Shown piece by piece: positions 23,400-36,873 of a stretch of DNA of 64,000 nt. Each line of letters starts with the position of its first letter. Positions within the stretch are counted from its first letter, which is position 1. The notes below the pieces were generated by a model. The model did no database searches and was not told the DNA's origin. It saw only the letters and a program-made list of their open reading frames with translations. The stretch is taken from the NCBI GenBank assembly GCA_028023455.1, contig JAQFVV010012395.1, positions 9,661,154-9,725,153 on the forward strand, in the 5' to 3' direction. This DNA is from Epiperipatus broadwayi (Eukaryota; Onychophora; Udeonychophora; Euonychophora; Peripatidae). The position numbers and the translations under genes are program-made.

Positions 23400-26005
23400 C
23401 TATATTGTAACAGGATGAGGTATCGAAAAGATGTGAACCTGGGTTGATGAAAAAATCATCATCATACCTAGTCAATTTATTTCAAATAATAAGTAAATAT
23501 TAAAGTAATTTTAAACTGAGATATTATTTTAAAAAATGTTAAAGTAATGTTAAACATCCAAAATATATATATAAGCACTTTCATATATTGCAGAGAGCAT
23601 GAGATTAGAGAATCTCTGTGAGACCAGCCAGCTAGATCAGTTAACTTCTTAGAGTAACTATAATCATATATCAACCTCAAAAGACCAACCATTTATCATC
23701 AAGAATGATCCATCAAAAGAAGTCAATATAAATTAAAACAATAAATCAACAGTCATTCTTGTGACTGGATTTGAACAATAAAAAATATACATCAACAGAT
23801 AATCTGGTAACTGGAGTGGAAATGGATCTTCTATAGACCAAGCTAACTATTGAGGCATTGCCAGCTTGGCACAATTATTTAAACATTAATTTGGATACAT
23901 CAACTTAAGTGATCATCTATCAGAGTATGCAACAATCAAAAAATCTAAACTATAATGCTGGGACATTAAAACATGCTGAACACCATCAATGCTTTGGACA
24001 CTTAGTACCATTAATGTATTGGCCAACTATAAACTTCATTTTTAAGACTAAACTAAAATAAAAGGTAGTGCATGAGCTTTAAAGAGTATTCTCTTTTATG
24101 CCAAGCAGGATGATGATGGATCATCTCTGGATGCCCAAAAGCACTAATATGCATTTCCATTCATATATTCTGCCATTATACTCATATCTAGCTCAGAGAA
24201 CATAAGCTCAAGTACTGTTATGGTGACCAAGAGATGATGCAATACAATTTTTAACAACTAAATAAATTTATTATGTAGCAATTAATAAAAAAATGAAATT
24301 AAGGTATCTAAAAATAAGGCTACACATATAAGCTTTCTGATTTTGATTACTATACAAATTTCAAATTATCACATTGTGATTTATATAAATGTAATTAATA
24401 TACAAAATTCAAGTTACTATTAGTGGTTTACATATATATGCACACCATTTCATGATTTATAGTATACAATTAATATATTTCAATTGATATTCAATAATGA
24501 CAAAAAATGATTAAAATTTACATGTGTCCTATTTTAATTTGTTACAATAATATTATATTTTCCTAATTAATTCCATTTGGAAAACATAGCAAATTTCACA
24601 GATGTACCTGTGTATAAACAAAATGTAGATATAATTTTAAATCAGTTATCAAATTCTATTACAGTTTGTTTTTTTTCTTTTCAAACTAAATCAAGTCAAT
24701 TTTTGTTTGACAGGTACTTGTTGATTAATTAATTATCAAAATCTCTAAATATAAAATCTCTCTTTTTTTTCTTTAATAAATGAAAAATAAAATTGTTTTA
24801 TATATCAGTCACTTCAGACCAAAGAAAGCATTTAAAATTTCATTATTATATATAATGCTCAAGCAAAAGTTACTTCGTTTGTTTTATTTTAAGTTACTAA
24901 GTTAAAATGTCTTTTCTAAGGAATATAAAAAAATACAACTCACTGTAAATAAGTTTGTGCTTCTTTGGATATAGACACAGCAGCATATGTATAACTACTT
25001 CATCAAATAATGGTTTCTCTTGATGAGGACCAGTTCAGGAAAGTCATAAGGAGGAAGTTGATCTTGATTTAGGTTCCTTTCTGTCTTTCACTTACAGACT
25101 TCAGGCCAGAAAACTATCTTCTCCATATTTAAGCAGACTTGTTAATATAGAAGGGTCAGCTTCATGATTCAAAACTTTAGCAATCAGTTAGTGCAGCTGG
25201 TTTCTTGCATGCTTATATCTTTGTGGAAGTCCTCTATATAATTCTGCCAGATCTCTGCAGCTAGCTTTACTGTGGCCATTCTCTGCTACAGTTTCCAACA
25301 AACTGCAGCTAACTCTTCACAAAATATTTTAGCCAAACTTTGCAGCTAGCTATTAGCCATTTGATTCATCAAAAATATTAAGACAAGAACTGTCTTCAAA
25401 AAAAATTAATATCCCAATATTGAGTGGGCCAATTTGGCTATCTGCTTAAAATAATAAAATCAGAGTCTTCTGGCCAGCTCTTACAAAAGCTACAAGTCAA
25501 ACTGAACTGATACCTTTTTCATAAGCTCTTTTATAAAATTATCTGAAGTGATAACAACATCTTGAGTGAAAACAGAGTTTTATTTTTATCTCTCTAATCC
25601 CTTTTGAAAACAAGCTTGAAATTTTAATCAAAGTGTGATATACATGTTTTCACTTAGAGGATTTCTAATAGATAGAAATTTTGTTCAATTAATTAAAAAA
25701 TTTCTAAAATACCATACTTGTTTTTACATTTCAAAATCAGAATAATAATAATAATACAATATTTATATTTATTCAAACCTTATTAACAGTTTAATTTATA
25801 ATAAAATTTTATTTTAAGTCAGAGTTATTTAACCCTTTACTGTCATTATTATTCCAATTGAAATGTAGAAAATATCTACAAAAATCAATGTCTGTGTTTA
25901 TTTCTTTTCCTTCACTTTATATATATGTGTGCACATACAACTATGTTCCTGTATGTCATGTAACTCAGATGGTACAATATTTAATATTGGTAGATTAAAT
26001 ACCAT
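23400..26005. repeat. Left arm of a 7.5-kb inverted repeat
   Basis: About 2.6 kb here is the diverged reverse complement of 28215-30865. Matching landmarks, outside to inside: TATTGTAACAGGATG (23405) with CATCCTGTTACAATA (30840), the GCCAGCTTGGCA region (23868) with CAAGCTGGCAAAG (30465), and GCAGGATGATGATG (24106) with CATCATCCTGGTTGG (30220). Further in, ATAGACACAGCAGCATATGT (24972) pairs with a site near 29255 and ATTTAACCCTTT (25828) with a site near 28390. The pairing continues to TAACTCAGATGGTACAATAT near 25965. No conserved protein is encoded. Such arms could fold into a very long hairpin if transcribed. Confidence 0.8.
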
Positions 26006-28214
26006 AATACAATTAAAAGATATGCTCTTTGATGGATATGATGCAAATACATATTTTCTATTAAAACAAAGCTAAACACTCCAAAACTGAACATACATGT
26101 ATGATAACACTACAGTATAGTATTAACTAATTTCACTGAATTGTAGTGAAAATTGGAAACTTTCACCTTTGCTTTTATTTAAGTGTGGAACACAGACCCA
26201 ATTTATATTATTCATATCACTCTAATTGCCTCTACCCATATTTTTATCAACATCTGGATTTTTGCGCTGCATAACAGCACATGCCTTTAATCATAATCCA
26301 GAATTCAAATCTGGTAGAACTTGTAAAATATTGTCACAAAGTTGTGAATATCTAAGCAAGTCTGATTTTTTTGAAATAGTTTACCTGTAGCCAATTCAAT
26401 TAGATATATGTTTGTCAATCAATAAAGGATATCTAAATATTGAAAGCCCAAAAGGTATTAATGTGTTTTAGAAAGATAAGAGTTGAAATTCCTTCTTGTG
26501 AAACAAAAACACAATTATAATATGATACCTCAATTTATCATTACACTTTTAACTTAAACCATCAAACATCACATGATCACCATCTCTATACTAGCACATA
26601 ATTTGTTTTGCCTTTGTTTACACTTTTAACTTGTTTCATTTTGCTTTTATCATCATGACTGATATTTTCTATTATGATGTCACATTATTTGTTTAACCCT
26701 GCATGTAAACTCCAGAATAATAAAACCATATGCATTTTTATTGCCCTAATTTTTCCTTTAGCATATCACTAATGTTCTCTTTTATTCCATCATTTACAAT
26801 TTATTCATTTTACATCCTGTAATCAATCTCTTTCTCTTCAACTAAATACATTGTGTTTCCAAGTGTTTTAATTGCTTAAATAAAATATGTATTGTTTTTA
26901 AAGTAGTGTATTTTTTTAAAATAATGCTTTTGTTCATTTTTAACAATCATCTGACTAATCTTAATAGTTTTGGAATATTTACTCTCCAGCGATAAAACAA
27001 TTCTACTCCTCATAAATATAATTAATTATTTTGTCTTCCTAATGGAATTTAGTAATAATTTTTAATAATATGTATAACTAATCATTTAGTTATATATTTA
27101 TTATTTTTTCTTAACATTTTTTTTTTAAATGTCATAGCACCGGCCGGGACGCGAACCCGCAACCCGGGCAACTGCCTGCAAGTGCAAAGCAGTCGTGCCG
27201 ACCTCTCGACCACCAATGCAAGACAACATTTTTAATCATTGAAAGACTTTATATTGTCAATAAAAAATTAATTAGGAGGACAATTCTGAAGGCAAGTGAT
27301 ACTTAAGTAGTTGTAATGTATGAATCTTTAGTCTTGAATCTGGGTTCTACTACTCTCTTATTGTACATATCAACCTTTACACCATTCGCGAATCTTTTCT
27401 TTTTTTGTGTGCTTTTAAAGATTTTATTCTTTTCATTTCTCTCTAATCATTAATCATACTTGTTTGTAAATGTTTGCAAATGATGAAGGTGATAAATAGA
27501 CAATTGTCTGGATTGGCTACGGGACCATTATCTGAAAGAATCTCTAATATTGTATTCAGTTCTGAATTCTTGACAATGGTCATAGTGGGCTAACCTGTGA
27601 GAATCCATTTATATTTATGCCCATTATTTTGTTTTATATGGCTATATACAGTATATATTAATATATTTTAGGCAAATATTTTTTTGAAAAGAAATGTCTT
27701 TTATTTTTAATTATAAAAAAGGATGGTTATATATATAAACAATATTTAAAATTTAATTATACAATAGTTTAATTGAAGTATTTTAAATTTATTTAATTTA
27801 GCCTAATTATAATTTTTTAATAGACATCTTATTAATTGCAGTGCAAAGCCAGAAAGGAAATTTTAGTAATGAAATGCTTTTTCAATGTTCATTTAGATTC
27901 AGCAAATAAATTAGACTTTAAATAAAAGTTAATTAAACGAGTGACAACAAAACGAGCTGCTGTGAAGGCAGTTTCTGCTACATTTCAACTTTTTTCTTCA
28001 ACTCATCACCAGGATTTTATTTACTTTTTGATATTCTATGTATTCATTTAGTTTAATTCATTTCTTTACAGTCAATGAATTGCTTTCACAAATGTTTTAA
28101 TTGCTCACATTTGACATATATTCTACAAGTGAATAAATAACATTCTGAATAAATTATTAAACAACTTATATATATATATATAATTTCAATACAAAAAAGC
28201 TTTTTCTTGACAAT
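26006..28214. other. Spacer between the inverted-repeat arms
   Basis: About 2.2 kb of AT-rich sequence lies between the arms. It contains one class-II-tRNA-like SINE (27131-27219, minus) and no other recognised element. No coding frame has detectable homology. Confidence 0.6.
27113..27233 (-). mobile_element. Class-II-tRNA-like SINE in inverted-repeat loop
   Basis: The body, 27131-27219, is the same family as 22155-22284, on the minus strand. It has GCATTGGTGGTCGAGAGGTC, the B-box GCGGGTTCGCGTCCCGG and the end CCGGTGCTATGACAT, followed by an A tail that appears as T on the plus strand. AACATTTTT lies on both sides (from about 27113 and 27225) and is a probable target duplication, although it overlaps the T run and is less certain. 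Confidence 0.88.
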
Positions 28215-30865
28215 CTCTTGCTACCATTGTCAATATTATATATATTGTAACCAGTTGGGTTACATTACACACACTAATATAGTGTATGTGAATATATATA
28301 TGTAAAATAAAGGAAAAGTAGACATGAACATAGAATAAATTTTTGTAGATATTTTTCTATATTTTCTAAAATAAAATAATAACAAGCAAAGGGTTAAATA
28401 ACTCTGGGTTTAAAATAAAATTTCATTATGAAATTAATATTTTAAAAAGGTCTGAATAAATATAAATATTGCATTATTATTAATTATTACTCTGATTTTG
28501 AAATTTAATAACACCCTATTGTATTTTTGAAATTTTAATTAATTAAACAACGTTTTTATCTATTAGAAATACCCTAAGTAAAAACATGTATATGTTTTTA
28601 AAGGGATTAGAGAGCTAAAAATAAAAGTTTTGTTTTCAATGAAGGTGTTGTTATCACCTTAGATGATTTTATAAGAGGGGCTGATAAAAAATATCAGTCA
28701 GTCTGGATAGTGATTTTGAAGAGAACAGGTCAGCTGCAGAGTTGGTTATAATATTTTGTTGCAACTTGATGAGGTGCAGCAGTTGGTTTTAGCTAACTGT
28801 AGAGTTAGCAATCCATCTACCATGAATTGATATAGCTGAAGACAGGACAGAGATCCAGAGCTGCTAATATTTTTCTTCACAGGAGTTTTGGATTTATTTG
28901 AAGCTGGGTCACTTCTAAATCAATAGCCTAAAAAAAATATGAGGGCAAAATAGCTAGCAGATTCATGCAGATCTCCTATGTAGATCTAAGGGAGTACAGT
29001 CCAGTAGTTAGCTGCCTTATAGTTTACTGCAGAGTTTTGATTCTTGAGGCCAGGGTCACTTCACATGGATCAACTAGCTGCTTAAATATGTTCTAGAAGA
29101 CAGCTTGACAATTGCTTGGACTACAAAAGGAATCTCATGGTATGCCAACAAATTATCATATTTATATACTTTTACCTGATGATGACAATTTCCTGGAATG
29201 ACCAAAAAAAACAGCTTGCCCAAGAGAGCAGCTGAATAAAGAAGTAGTTATACGTATGCTGTTGTGTCTACATATGCGAAGAGAAGCACAGATAAATTTG
29301 CATACAAAAGTGAGTTGTTTTTCGATAATTTATTTGATGGACATTTTTCAATCTATATTTTTAAATTTAAAGACATTGATAATTCGTTAAGAGGTAATCT
29401 AATAAAAGCTTTCTAACCTCTGGAAAATTGACTATATATTTTTTTAAAAGAATAAAAGAAAGCTATAATAGAATTTGTTAAACTGATTTTTTTTTATATA
29501 TTGATGCATACATATAAGTGTGAAATTTATGTATTAAAAAAATATAATATTATTGTAACAAGTTGAAAGAGATAAAAGTCAGTGTGTGCATATACACGCA
29601 CACTCATATATGTAAAATTTTAATATATATTTTTTTTGTTAAATGTCAATTTATTTTTATTTTTCGTGCGTCTGTGCGCATATATATATATGTAAACTAT
29701 AGTAATAACTTAAATTGTAACATGTAATTTTGTAAATTAATATAACAATTTGAATGTTGAATAGTAATTATTTAAATCTCAATGGGATCATTTGAAATTT
29801 TATATTATAATCAAAATCAGAAAATTCACGCACATATGTGTGCGTATATATGTCAATTGTATTGTAAATAACAATGCGTGTCAGATAGACACTTATTTGT
29901 AAGATTTTGATCATTTTTCTAAATTAAATGTTAATTCAAACATGTTTATTTTGTATCAAGCCACATGCCTGTGTGCTGAATGGGTTTGAATAAACCTAAT
30001 TTGTTAATCATGTAACTCAAGTATACTTTTCAAAATCAGAACCCTTATAAGACCTTAATCATTATTTTTTTATTGTTATTAATAAACTTATATTTAATTG
30101 TTAAAAATTGTATTCCATCATCTCTTGGTCACATACAGTAATAGAGCTCATGTTCCTGAGCTAGATTCGGACACGGATAAATGGGGATGTGTTTAGTGCT
30201 TTGGGCATCTAGAGATGATCAATCATCATCCTGGTTGGTGCAAAAGAGGATACTCTTTAAAGCCCATGCACTATTATTTTTTATTTTACTTTAGTCTTAT
30301 CAAAAATTTAAGTTTATAGTTGGCCAGTACAAGTGGCCAGAGCATTGATGATGATCAGCATGTTTTAAATGTCCCAGCATTATTGATTTGATTTCTGATT
30401 ATTGTGTATTTTTAATGGATGGGCATTAAGCTGGTGCATCCAAGTTATATTTATATAATTGCCCAAGCTGGCAAAGGCTCAATAGTTAGCCTGGTCTAAA
30501 GAAGACCCATTTTCAATCCAGCCACAAGATGGTCTGTTGATTTTATTCTAATTTTCTGTACTGATGTATTATATTGTGGATCATTTATGATGGATGGTTA
30601 TTTTTGTACTTCATTTTTTAAATTATAGTGCTGGTGGATTTTAGTTACTGGCTGATCTCTCAATGATCACAGATATTTTGATTTCATACTCTCCTTTTAA
30701 ATATACTTATATATACCTCTGTAAACTATTTGATTTTAAATGGACTGGGAGTGATGATGATTTCTTATCACCCCAGTTCAAAACTTTCCACCACTTTCTC
30801 ACCCAGTTCAAAACTATTTTCCTTCAACCGCCCTTACCCCATCCTGTTACAATATGTATAACTAT
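28215..30865. repeat. Right arm of a 7.5-kb inverted repeat
   Basis: This is the diverged reverse complement of 23400-26005. In a 32-base stretch aligned by hand near 29246-29280 I count 27 identities. The part around 29880-30190 is also related, in direct orientation, to 59680-60370 (AATAAACTTATAT, AATTGTTAAAA, CATCATCTCTTG, AATAGAGCT). The arm material is therefore a dispersed repeat family rather than unique DNA. Confidence 0.8.
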
Positions 30866-31763
30866 CAATGTAATATATAAATATACTGGGCCATAGATAA
30901 GTATGAGTTATTTCTCTTTGTTGTAATAAGGAGGTTACCTTGACAACAGATGAGATTGTTTATTATTAATAATATTGATATTGTTTAAGTGCTGATTGTT
31001 TTTATGTAGTTACATATATATATATATCTTATGCTGGATAATCTAAAAAATTTTACTCTCTCAATGTACACTGCCCTAGTTGGGTCACATGCACCAGACC
31101 GTCTAAGTTCTAACCCTAACTGAATTTCTAAATGTCAGTGATTATCTACCTCTACCATATATGTATATATTCTTTGAATGAGAAATTAACTATAATTCTG
31201 TCAACAGATAGCCAATGGATCAAAGGATGATAAAAGATTTATAATTAATGAGCACCATCCATTTTAAATATTCATAGTTACACAATAAATCAACCCTCAA
31301 TTATTATGTTTTTCCTTTCTTAGATCCAGCATTACCTCTAATATTAGCTCTTTAATCTCTCTTTTGATAATTAATTTTATAAATCACATTCATAATACAC
31401 TTATCATTTGGCTTATAAGATTTTAGATGTTTTCAATCATACTTCTTTCATCATCTTTGTGTTTTCTTCTTATGACCTTTTATTTTTCATCAATATTTCC
31501 TATTTAGTTCACTCTTTTGCTGCATTTCTTGTAACATTATTGTATTTTCTTCTTTAACCACTTGTTTTTGCATCTGTATCTCTTGTAACATTTTTTTTTT
31601 AATTTTCTTATTGCATCACTTGATTTTGCATCCATATATAACATTTTTTCTTTTCTTTTTGTGATTTTAACTCATTCCTTTGCAACATTTCAAACAAATT
31701 GTTCAAGCATTTTACTAAAAGTAATGATTTAATAATCATAAAATTCAAAAATTCAAATTAATT
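30866..31763. other. AT-rich DNA, nothing recognised
   Basis: No conserved frame or repeat is found. A pyrimidine-rich stretch occupies about 31430-31680. Confidence 0.55.
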
Positions 31764-31880
31764 ACAAACACATTTTTTTTTATGTGTCAAAGCATCAGCC
31801 AGGAAGCGAACCTGCAAACCCGGAACAACTGCTTATAAAGTGCTGTGCTGAGCACTCGGCCACCAATGCCTGACAAACAC
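31764..31880 (-). mobile_element. Class-II-tRNA-like SINE with 8-bp TSD
   Basis: The body, about 31784-31870, reads on the minus strand GCATTGGTGGCCGAGTGCTC, then the B-box GCAGGTTCGCTTCCTGG, and ends CTGATGCTTTGACAC with an A tail. ACAAACAC at 31764-31771 and 31873-31880 is the target duplication. The central part is more diverged than in the copies at 9244 and 22173. Confidence 0.85.
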
Positions 31881-34340
31881 TTTTTTTAAGGCTAAATTAT
31901 CTTCCAATAAAATAAATTAGCATTTTCTGGTACATAGACAATAATAATGCTATTTTTTCAAAAAAATGTGCGCACAATTAAATCAAATACAAAAATAAAT
32001 ATTTTAATCTCAAAAAAAAAAAAAAAATACACTAACAATTATTACATCCATGAGTATAAAGATATATAAAAAAAAAACATACAATAAACTAAAATAATAT
32101 CTCAAATCTGAATTGTGAGCTCATTTAAATTACAATTTTAAAGTATGTATGTACTATATCAGCTTTCTCTGGATTTTATGTTATGTTATGTGTGCACATC
32201 TATTTCTTGTCCAGTTTTTTTTAATGTCACAATGAATGTTCCTAAGTTTTAACAGCTGGTGATTTATTGTAATGAAAACAGTTGACCATCTTCTTAGTTC
32301 TGCTATAATTTTATATTCTGTTTTAATGTTAACTTATATATGTGTGTGTGTGCGCGCGCGTGTGTGTGTGAAATAGTAACTTGTCTGCAGGTGTGGTCAT
32401 CTTAAAAATCATTGACTATGAGAGTTAAATGTTTCTAAAAATCTTCATTTTCTTGTCTTCTTCTCATCAGCAAATTATTCTAATAGCACTTTTGGAATGT
32501 TCTCCTTGTAGTAGGTCAGCCATTTTCTTAGGATGATTGTAGTAGTCAATACTTAGAAAGCTGGATCAACTTACTCATATTTGTACTCACTTTACTCAAG
32601 TTACTATTTTTCATTTCTTTATTGAAAAATAATTCAGTCGCGACTGTTTTCAACAGCAACATATGGCATCAAATGAATCTATTTTTTTCTTTATAGTTTG
32701 GCATAGAAAAGAGAGAGGACAATGAAAAGAAACGCAGTTTTATGGCCCAAATCTCTCCATTACATGACCAGTCCTATGCGAACTAACAAAAATTTTACTT
32801 TAGATTTTTTTTATCTCTTTCATTTTTAATTAATATAATTTTTAACTCAAAAAAGATATATCAACAACTAAATCTTCTTACAGATTAATTAACTCTGATT
32901 ATCTATTAATAGAAGTGATTGAATATAAAAAATTTAATTAAAAGCAAAATGTTTTAACTTTTAGATTTAAAAAATGTTTTAATTTTTTTTTCTCTCTCTT
33001 TTTTTTTTTTTTGCAAGGTTTAATCAAACTGAAAATCTAAATTTACTTTGATTACATTAGTTTGTAGCTAGCTATACAGGATTTTACATATATTTTAATG
33101 GTACAATTTAAACAATTAAAATATAATTTAAAATTCTCTCTTTTTTTTATTAAAGAAAATGTTTCTTTATTCTAAGAATGTGGAAATTAGAGTTCAAACC
33201 CATGTATGATAATGTAGTAGTACAATGTATATATATTGTAACGGAACGGCATAAATGCCACTATACTCTCATTTGATAATTTATTAGTTTAGAGTAATAT
33301 GTGTAATGGAGCGAGCATTTATGACAGATTGAACATGCGTATAGACAAACAAAATAACTTAATCGTCAAATGTTATATACATGGGATAACATAAATTATT
33401 TCCATTAGGAAATTGTTATATTAAAACAGTAGGAAAATCATTTATTTGCCTATTTTAAGTACTCTATAATCTGCTCTCATTATTCCGTGGAGTTTGAACT
33501 CAGGAAGAATATACATGAGTTCTATCTAATTCAGGAATATGATTATATCCTGCTTGTATTCCAATTATATGTTTGTATGGATTATATTAAAACCAAGGGG
33601 GAAAAAAGGGGGGTGTGGGGAAAAGACCTCCCCTCGGTGTGGTGTGTGGTATGTTGTAATATGATGGATTATGAAATAGATAAATAATCATAAAAATAAT
33701 TATAATAGCCAACATTTAATGAAATTATATAAATAACAAACTGTATTCATAATTCAATTTAACATAATATAAATTATAAAAAAGAAAAATGTAAAATGAA
33801 ATAAATATGATCATCCTTTGTTCTCACATCTTTATTATATAATAAACTATCATTACTATGCTGTTATGATGGGTGTCATTTATTATCTTAATGAAATAAT
33901 TCAATATTATAACATAAAATAAATTTGCCTTTTCCTTCAAATAGTGATCTGTATTTTATAGTGGACGTTCCTATTTTCAGGTTGTTATATCACATGGTTA
34001 TAAGTTATAAATATTATCCTTTATTTTGAAATCTATTCTAGACGATGTTAACATATGATAGAATAGATCACTTATACCAGAATGTTAATTAATTATAACA
34101 AACGAATTACATTTTTAATATAACATTATAATTGTCATAGTATGTATATCTAAAATTAGATAGAGTAATAAGCCTTATTCTTTTAGTCTGTAGATAATCA
34201 CAATGGTTATTAAGTTGCCTTGAAGTCTTTACCTTTATATTTTATTAATAGCCACTAAATAACAATAACTTTAGAATATAGTTGAATGAAGCTTGCCCTA
34301 TTATTAAAAGAAAAAAAATATTAACAAAAACATATATATA
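31881..34340. other. AT-rich DNA with alternating purine-pyrimidine tract
   Basis: No coding or transposon signal is recognised. A15 lies at about 32013-32027. The tract 32335-32370 alternates TA, TG, CG and TG steps and could adopt Z-form DNA. A G-rich patch lies at 33598-33655 (three long G runs). A short open frame crosses that patch and has no recognisable motif. Confidence 0.55.
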
Positions 34341-34362
34341 AGAGAATCATATATATATATAT

Positions 34363-35116
34363 ATGTCAACAGATGGCGTTCTACCAAAAACACCATCAAG
34401 CGTATGTTTACATAAACGTCAGAGCATGCATTCACTATCTCTTACTTTAATTCCACTTTCAGATCATGATTTCAAGCTATTTGCTATCATCAGTGAAAGA
34501 CAGGAATTTTAGAAACTAGATCTAAACACAAACTCTGAGCATTTATGAAACAGTTTCTATTCAGCTTGCAAGCGTGAATCTTTTAGACACGTAATGTCTT
34601 CAAACTCAGCATAGCAAGCCAGATAGCTATATGGGTCTGATCTCAGTTCAGCATCACCACATAGTAGAAGCCTCTGCAATATATATCATTGCTAGAAAGA
34701 CCTCAAAGGTACATTTATGAAAAACAAAAAACAAGTTAAAAACTTGCTAACACTTGTATTTATGTCAACAGATGGCATTCTACCAAAAACACCGTCAAGC
34801 GTATGTTTACATAAACGTCAGAGCATGCATTCACTATCTCTAACTTTAATTCCACTTTCAGATCATGATTTCAAGCTATTTGCTATCATCAGTGAAAGAC
34901 AGGAATTTTAGAAACTAGATCTAAACACAAACTCTGAGCCTTTATGAAACAGTTTCTATTCAGCTTGCAAGCGTGAATCTTTTAGACACGTAATGTCTTC
35001 AAACTCAGCATAGCAAGCCAGATAGCTATATGGGTCTGATCTCAGTTCAGCATCACCACATAGTAGAAGCCTCTGCAATGTATATCATTGCTAGAAAGAC
35101 CTCAAAAGTACATTTA
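34363..35116 (+). repeat. 399-bp repeat array, direct half (1.9 units)
   Basis: The phrase ATGTCAACAGATGGC starts at 34363 and again at 34762, giving a unit of 399 bp. The units are nearly identical. Unit 2 contains an open frame of 64 codons (34717-34911, starting MKNKKQVKNL and ending ISERQEF). Unit 1 has the same frame without its start because the array begins in a TA microsatellite. At about 35116 the array flips orientation into 35117-36192. I do not recognise the peptide. Confidence 0.93.
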
Positions 35117-36192
35117 TTTACATGTCTAAAAGATTCACGCTTGCAAGCTGAATAAAAACTGTTTCATAAACGCTCAGAGTTTGTGTTTAGATCTAGTTTC
35201 TAAAATTCCTGTCTTTCACTGATGATAGAAAATAGCTTGAAATCATGATCTGAAAGTGGAATTAAAGAGAGATAGTGAATGCATGCTCTGACGTTTATGT
35301 AAACATACGCTTGACAGTGTTTTTGGTAGAACGCCATCTGTTGACATAAATACAAGCGTTAGCAAGTTTTTAACTTGTTTTTTGTTTTTCATAAATGTAC
35401 CTTTGAGGTCTTTCTAGCAATGATATATATTGCAGAGGCTTCTACTATGTGGTGATGCTGAACTGAGATCAGACCCATATAGCTATCTGGCTTGCTATGC
35501 TGAGTTTGAAGACATTACATGTCTAAAAGATTCACGCTTGCAAGCTGAATAGAAACTGTTTCATAAACGCTCAGAGTTTGTGTTTAGATCTAGTTTCTAA
35601 AATTCCTGTCTTTCACTGATGATAGCAAATAGCTTGAAATCATGATCTGAAAGTGGAATTAAAGTTAGAGATAGTGAATGCATGCTCTGACATTTATGTA
35701 AACATATGCTTGACGGTGTTTTTGGTAGAACGCCATCTGTTGACATAAATACAAGCGTTAGCAAGTTTTTAACTTGTTTTTTGTTTTTCATAAATGTACC
35801 TTTGAGGTCTTTCTAGCAATGATATATATTGCAGAGGCTTCTACTATGTGGTGATGCTGAACTGAGATCAGACCCATATAGCTATCTGGCTTGCTATGCT
35901 GAGTTTGAAGACATTACATGTCTAAAAGATTCACGCTTGCAAGCTGAATAGAAACTGTTTCATAAACGCTCAGAGTTTGTGTTTAGATCTAGTTTCTAAA
36001 ATTCCTGTCTTTCACTGATGATAGCAAATAGCTTGAAATCATGATCTGAAAGTGGAATTAAAGTTAGAGATAATGAATGCATGCTCTGACGTTTATGTAA
36101 ACATACGCTTGAAGGTGTTTTTGGTAGAACGCCATCTGTTGACATAAATACAAGCGTTAGCCAGTTTTTAACTTGTTTTTTGTCTTTCATAT
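35117..36192 (-). repeat. 399-bp repeat array, inverted half (2.7 units)
   Basis: The reversed phrase GCCATCTGTTGACAT ends units at 35333, 35732 and 36131, again a spacing of 399 bp. The 64-codon frame is intact in two of the reversed units (35791-35597 and 36190-35996). The unit nearest the junction has a 2-bp loss (AAAGAGAGAT for AAAGTTAGAGAT) that breaks it. The array ends at a TA-rich stretch. The two halves meet head to head but out of register, so the junction is not a simple perfect palindrome centre. Confidence 0.93.
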
Positions 36193-36873
36193 ATATGATA
36201 TTAATGTGTAGTTGAGCCTATGATTAATTTAGAAACAATTTATATTGACAAATGAAATAATTTTCATGTTCAAATGCTGTTTGAATTTCCAGATATTGAT
36301 TCCATTCCTTGTTTGTGAGAATAATTTCCATCTAAGGATTTCCTAAGGCTTGTAGTAGTTCATTCTTATCCGATGATAATCATCGACAGGTAGTAATTTT
36401 TTTTTTAATTATTCGACATTATAATAGTATGACTAACATTCCATCTCTATGATGTTTCTTTCGCTCTAGCTAATAATAGTTACATAACCATGTCAGAATT
36501 TTATTTAAAGTTTTTAGTTATATTAAAACTTGATAATGTAGTTTTATTTTATATGATCCTATAAAATAATAAGGTAATTGGTTTCTTTTAATATTCAGTT
36601 CCAATAGAATTACCAAAAGAGATTTTTTTTATGCTTACAAAATGTATTTTTACATAGATTAAGTCTATTCATAATGATAAGCACGGTTTCTTCTTTATCA
36701 TCCGAAATTATTTTCTCTTTTGGATAATTGGATTTACTGATTGTTGTCGAATGACTGAGCAATGGATTCAGATTTACATTTTACTCAAAACATATTGACT
36801 AATAATCGGAGTTATATTTGAATCTCCCTTTCATTTTCAATAAGAGAAAAAAAAATGTTTATTTCTCTTTTTC
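36193..36873. other. AT-rich DNA, nothing recognised
   Basis: No gene, repeat or tRNA-like element is seen between the 399-bp array and the 98-bp tandem duplication. Confidence 0.55.

Noticed and set aside
33487-33687. Small 66-codon reading frame crossing a G-rich patch
   Set aside because: No motif, repeat partner or splice context is recognised; length alone is within chance for this composition.
34363-36192. CRISPR-like array
   Set aside because: The repeats are 399-bp adjoining units without spacers, partly inverted, in a eukaryotic transposon-rich context.
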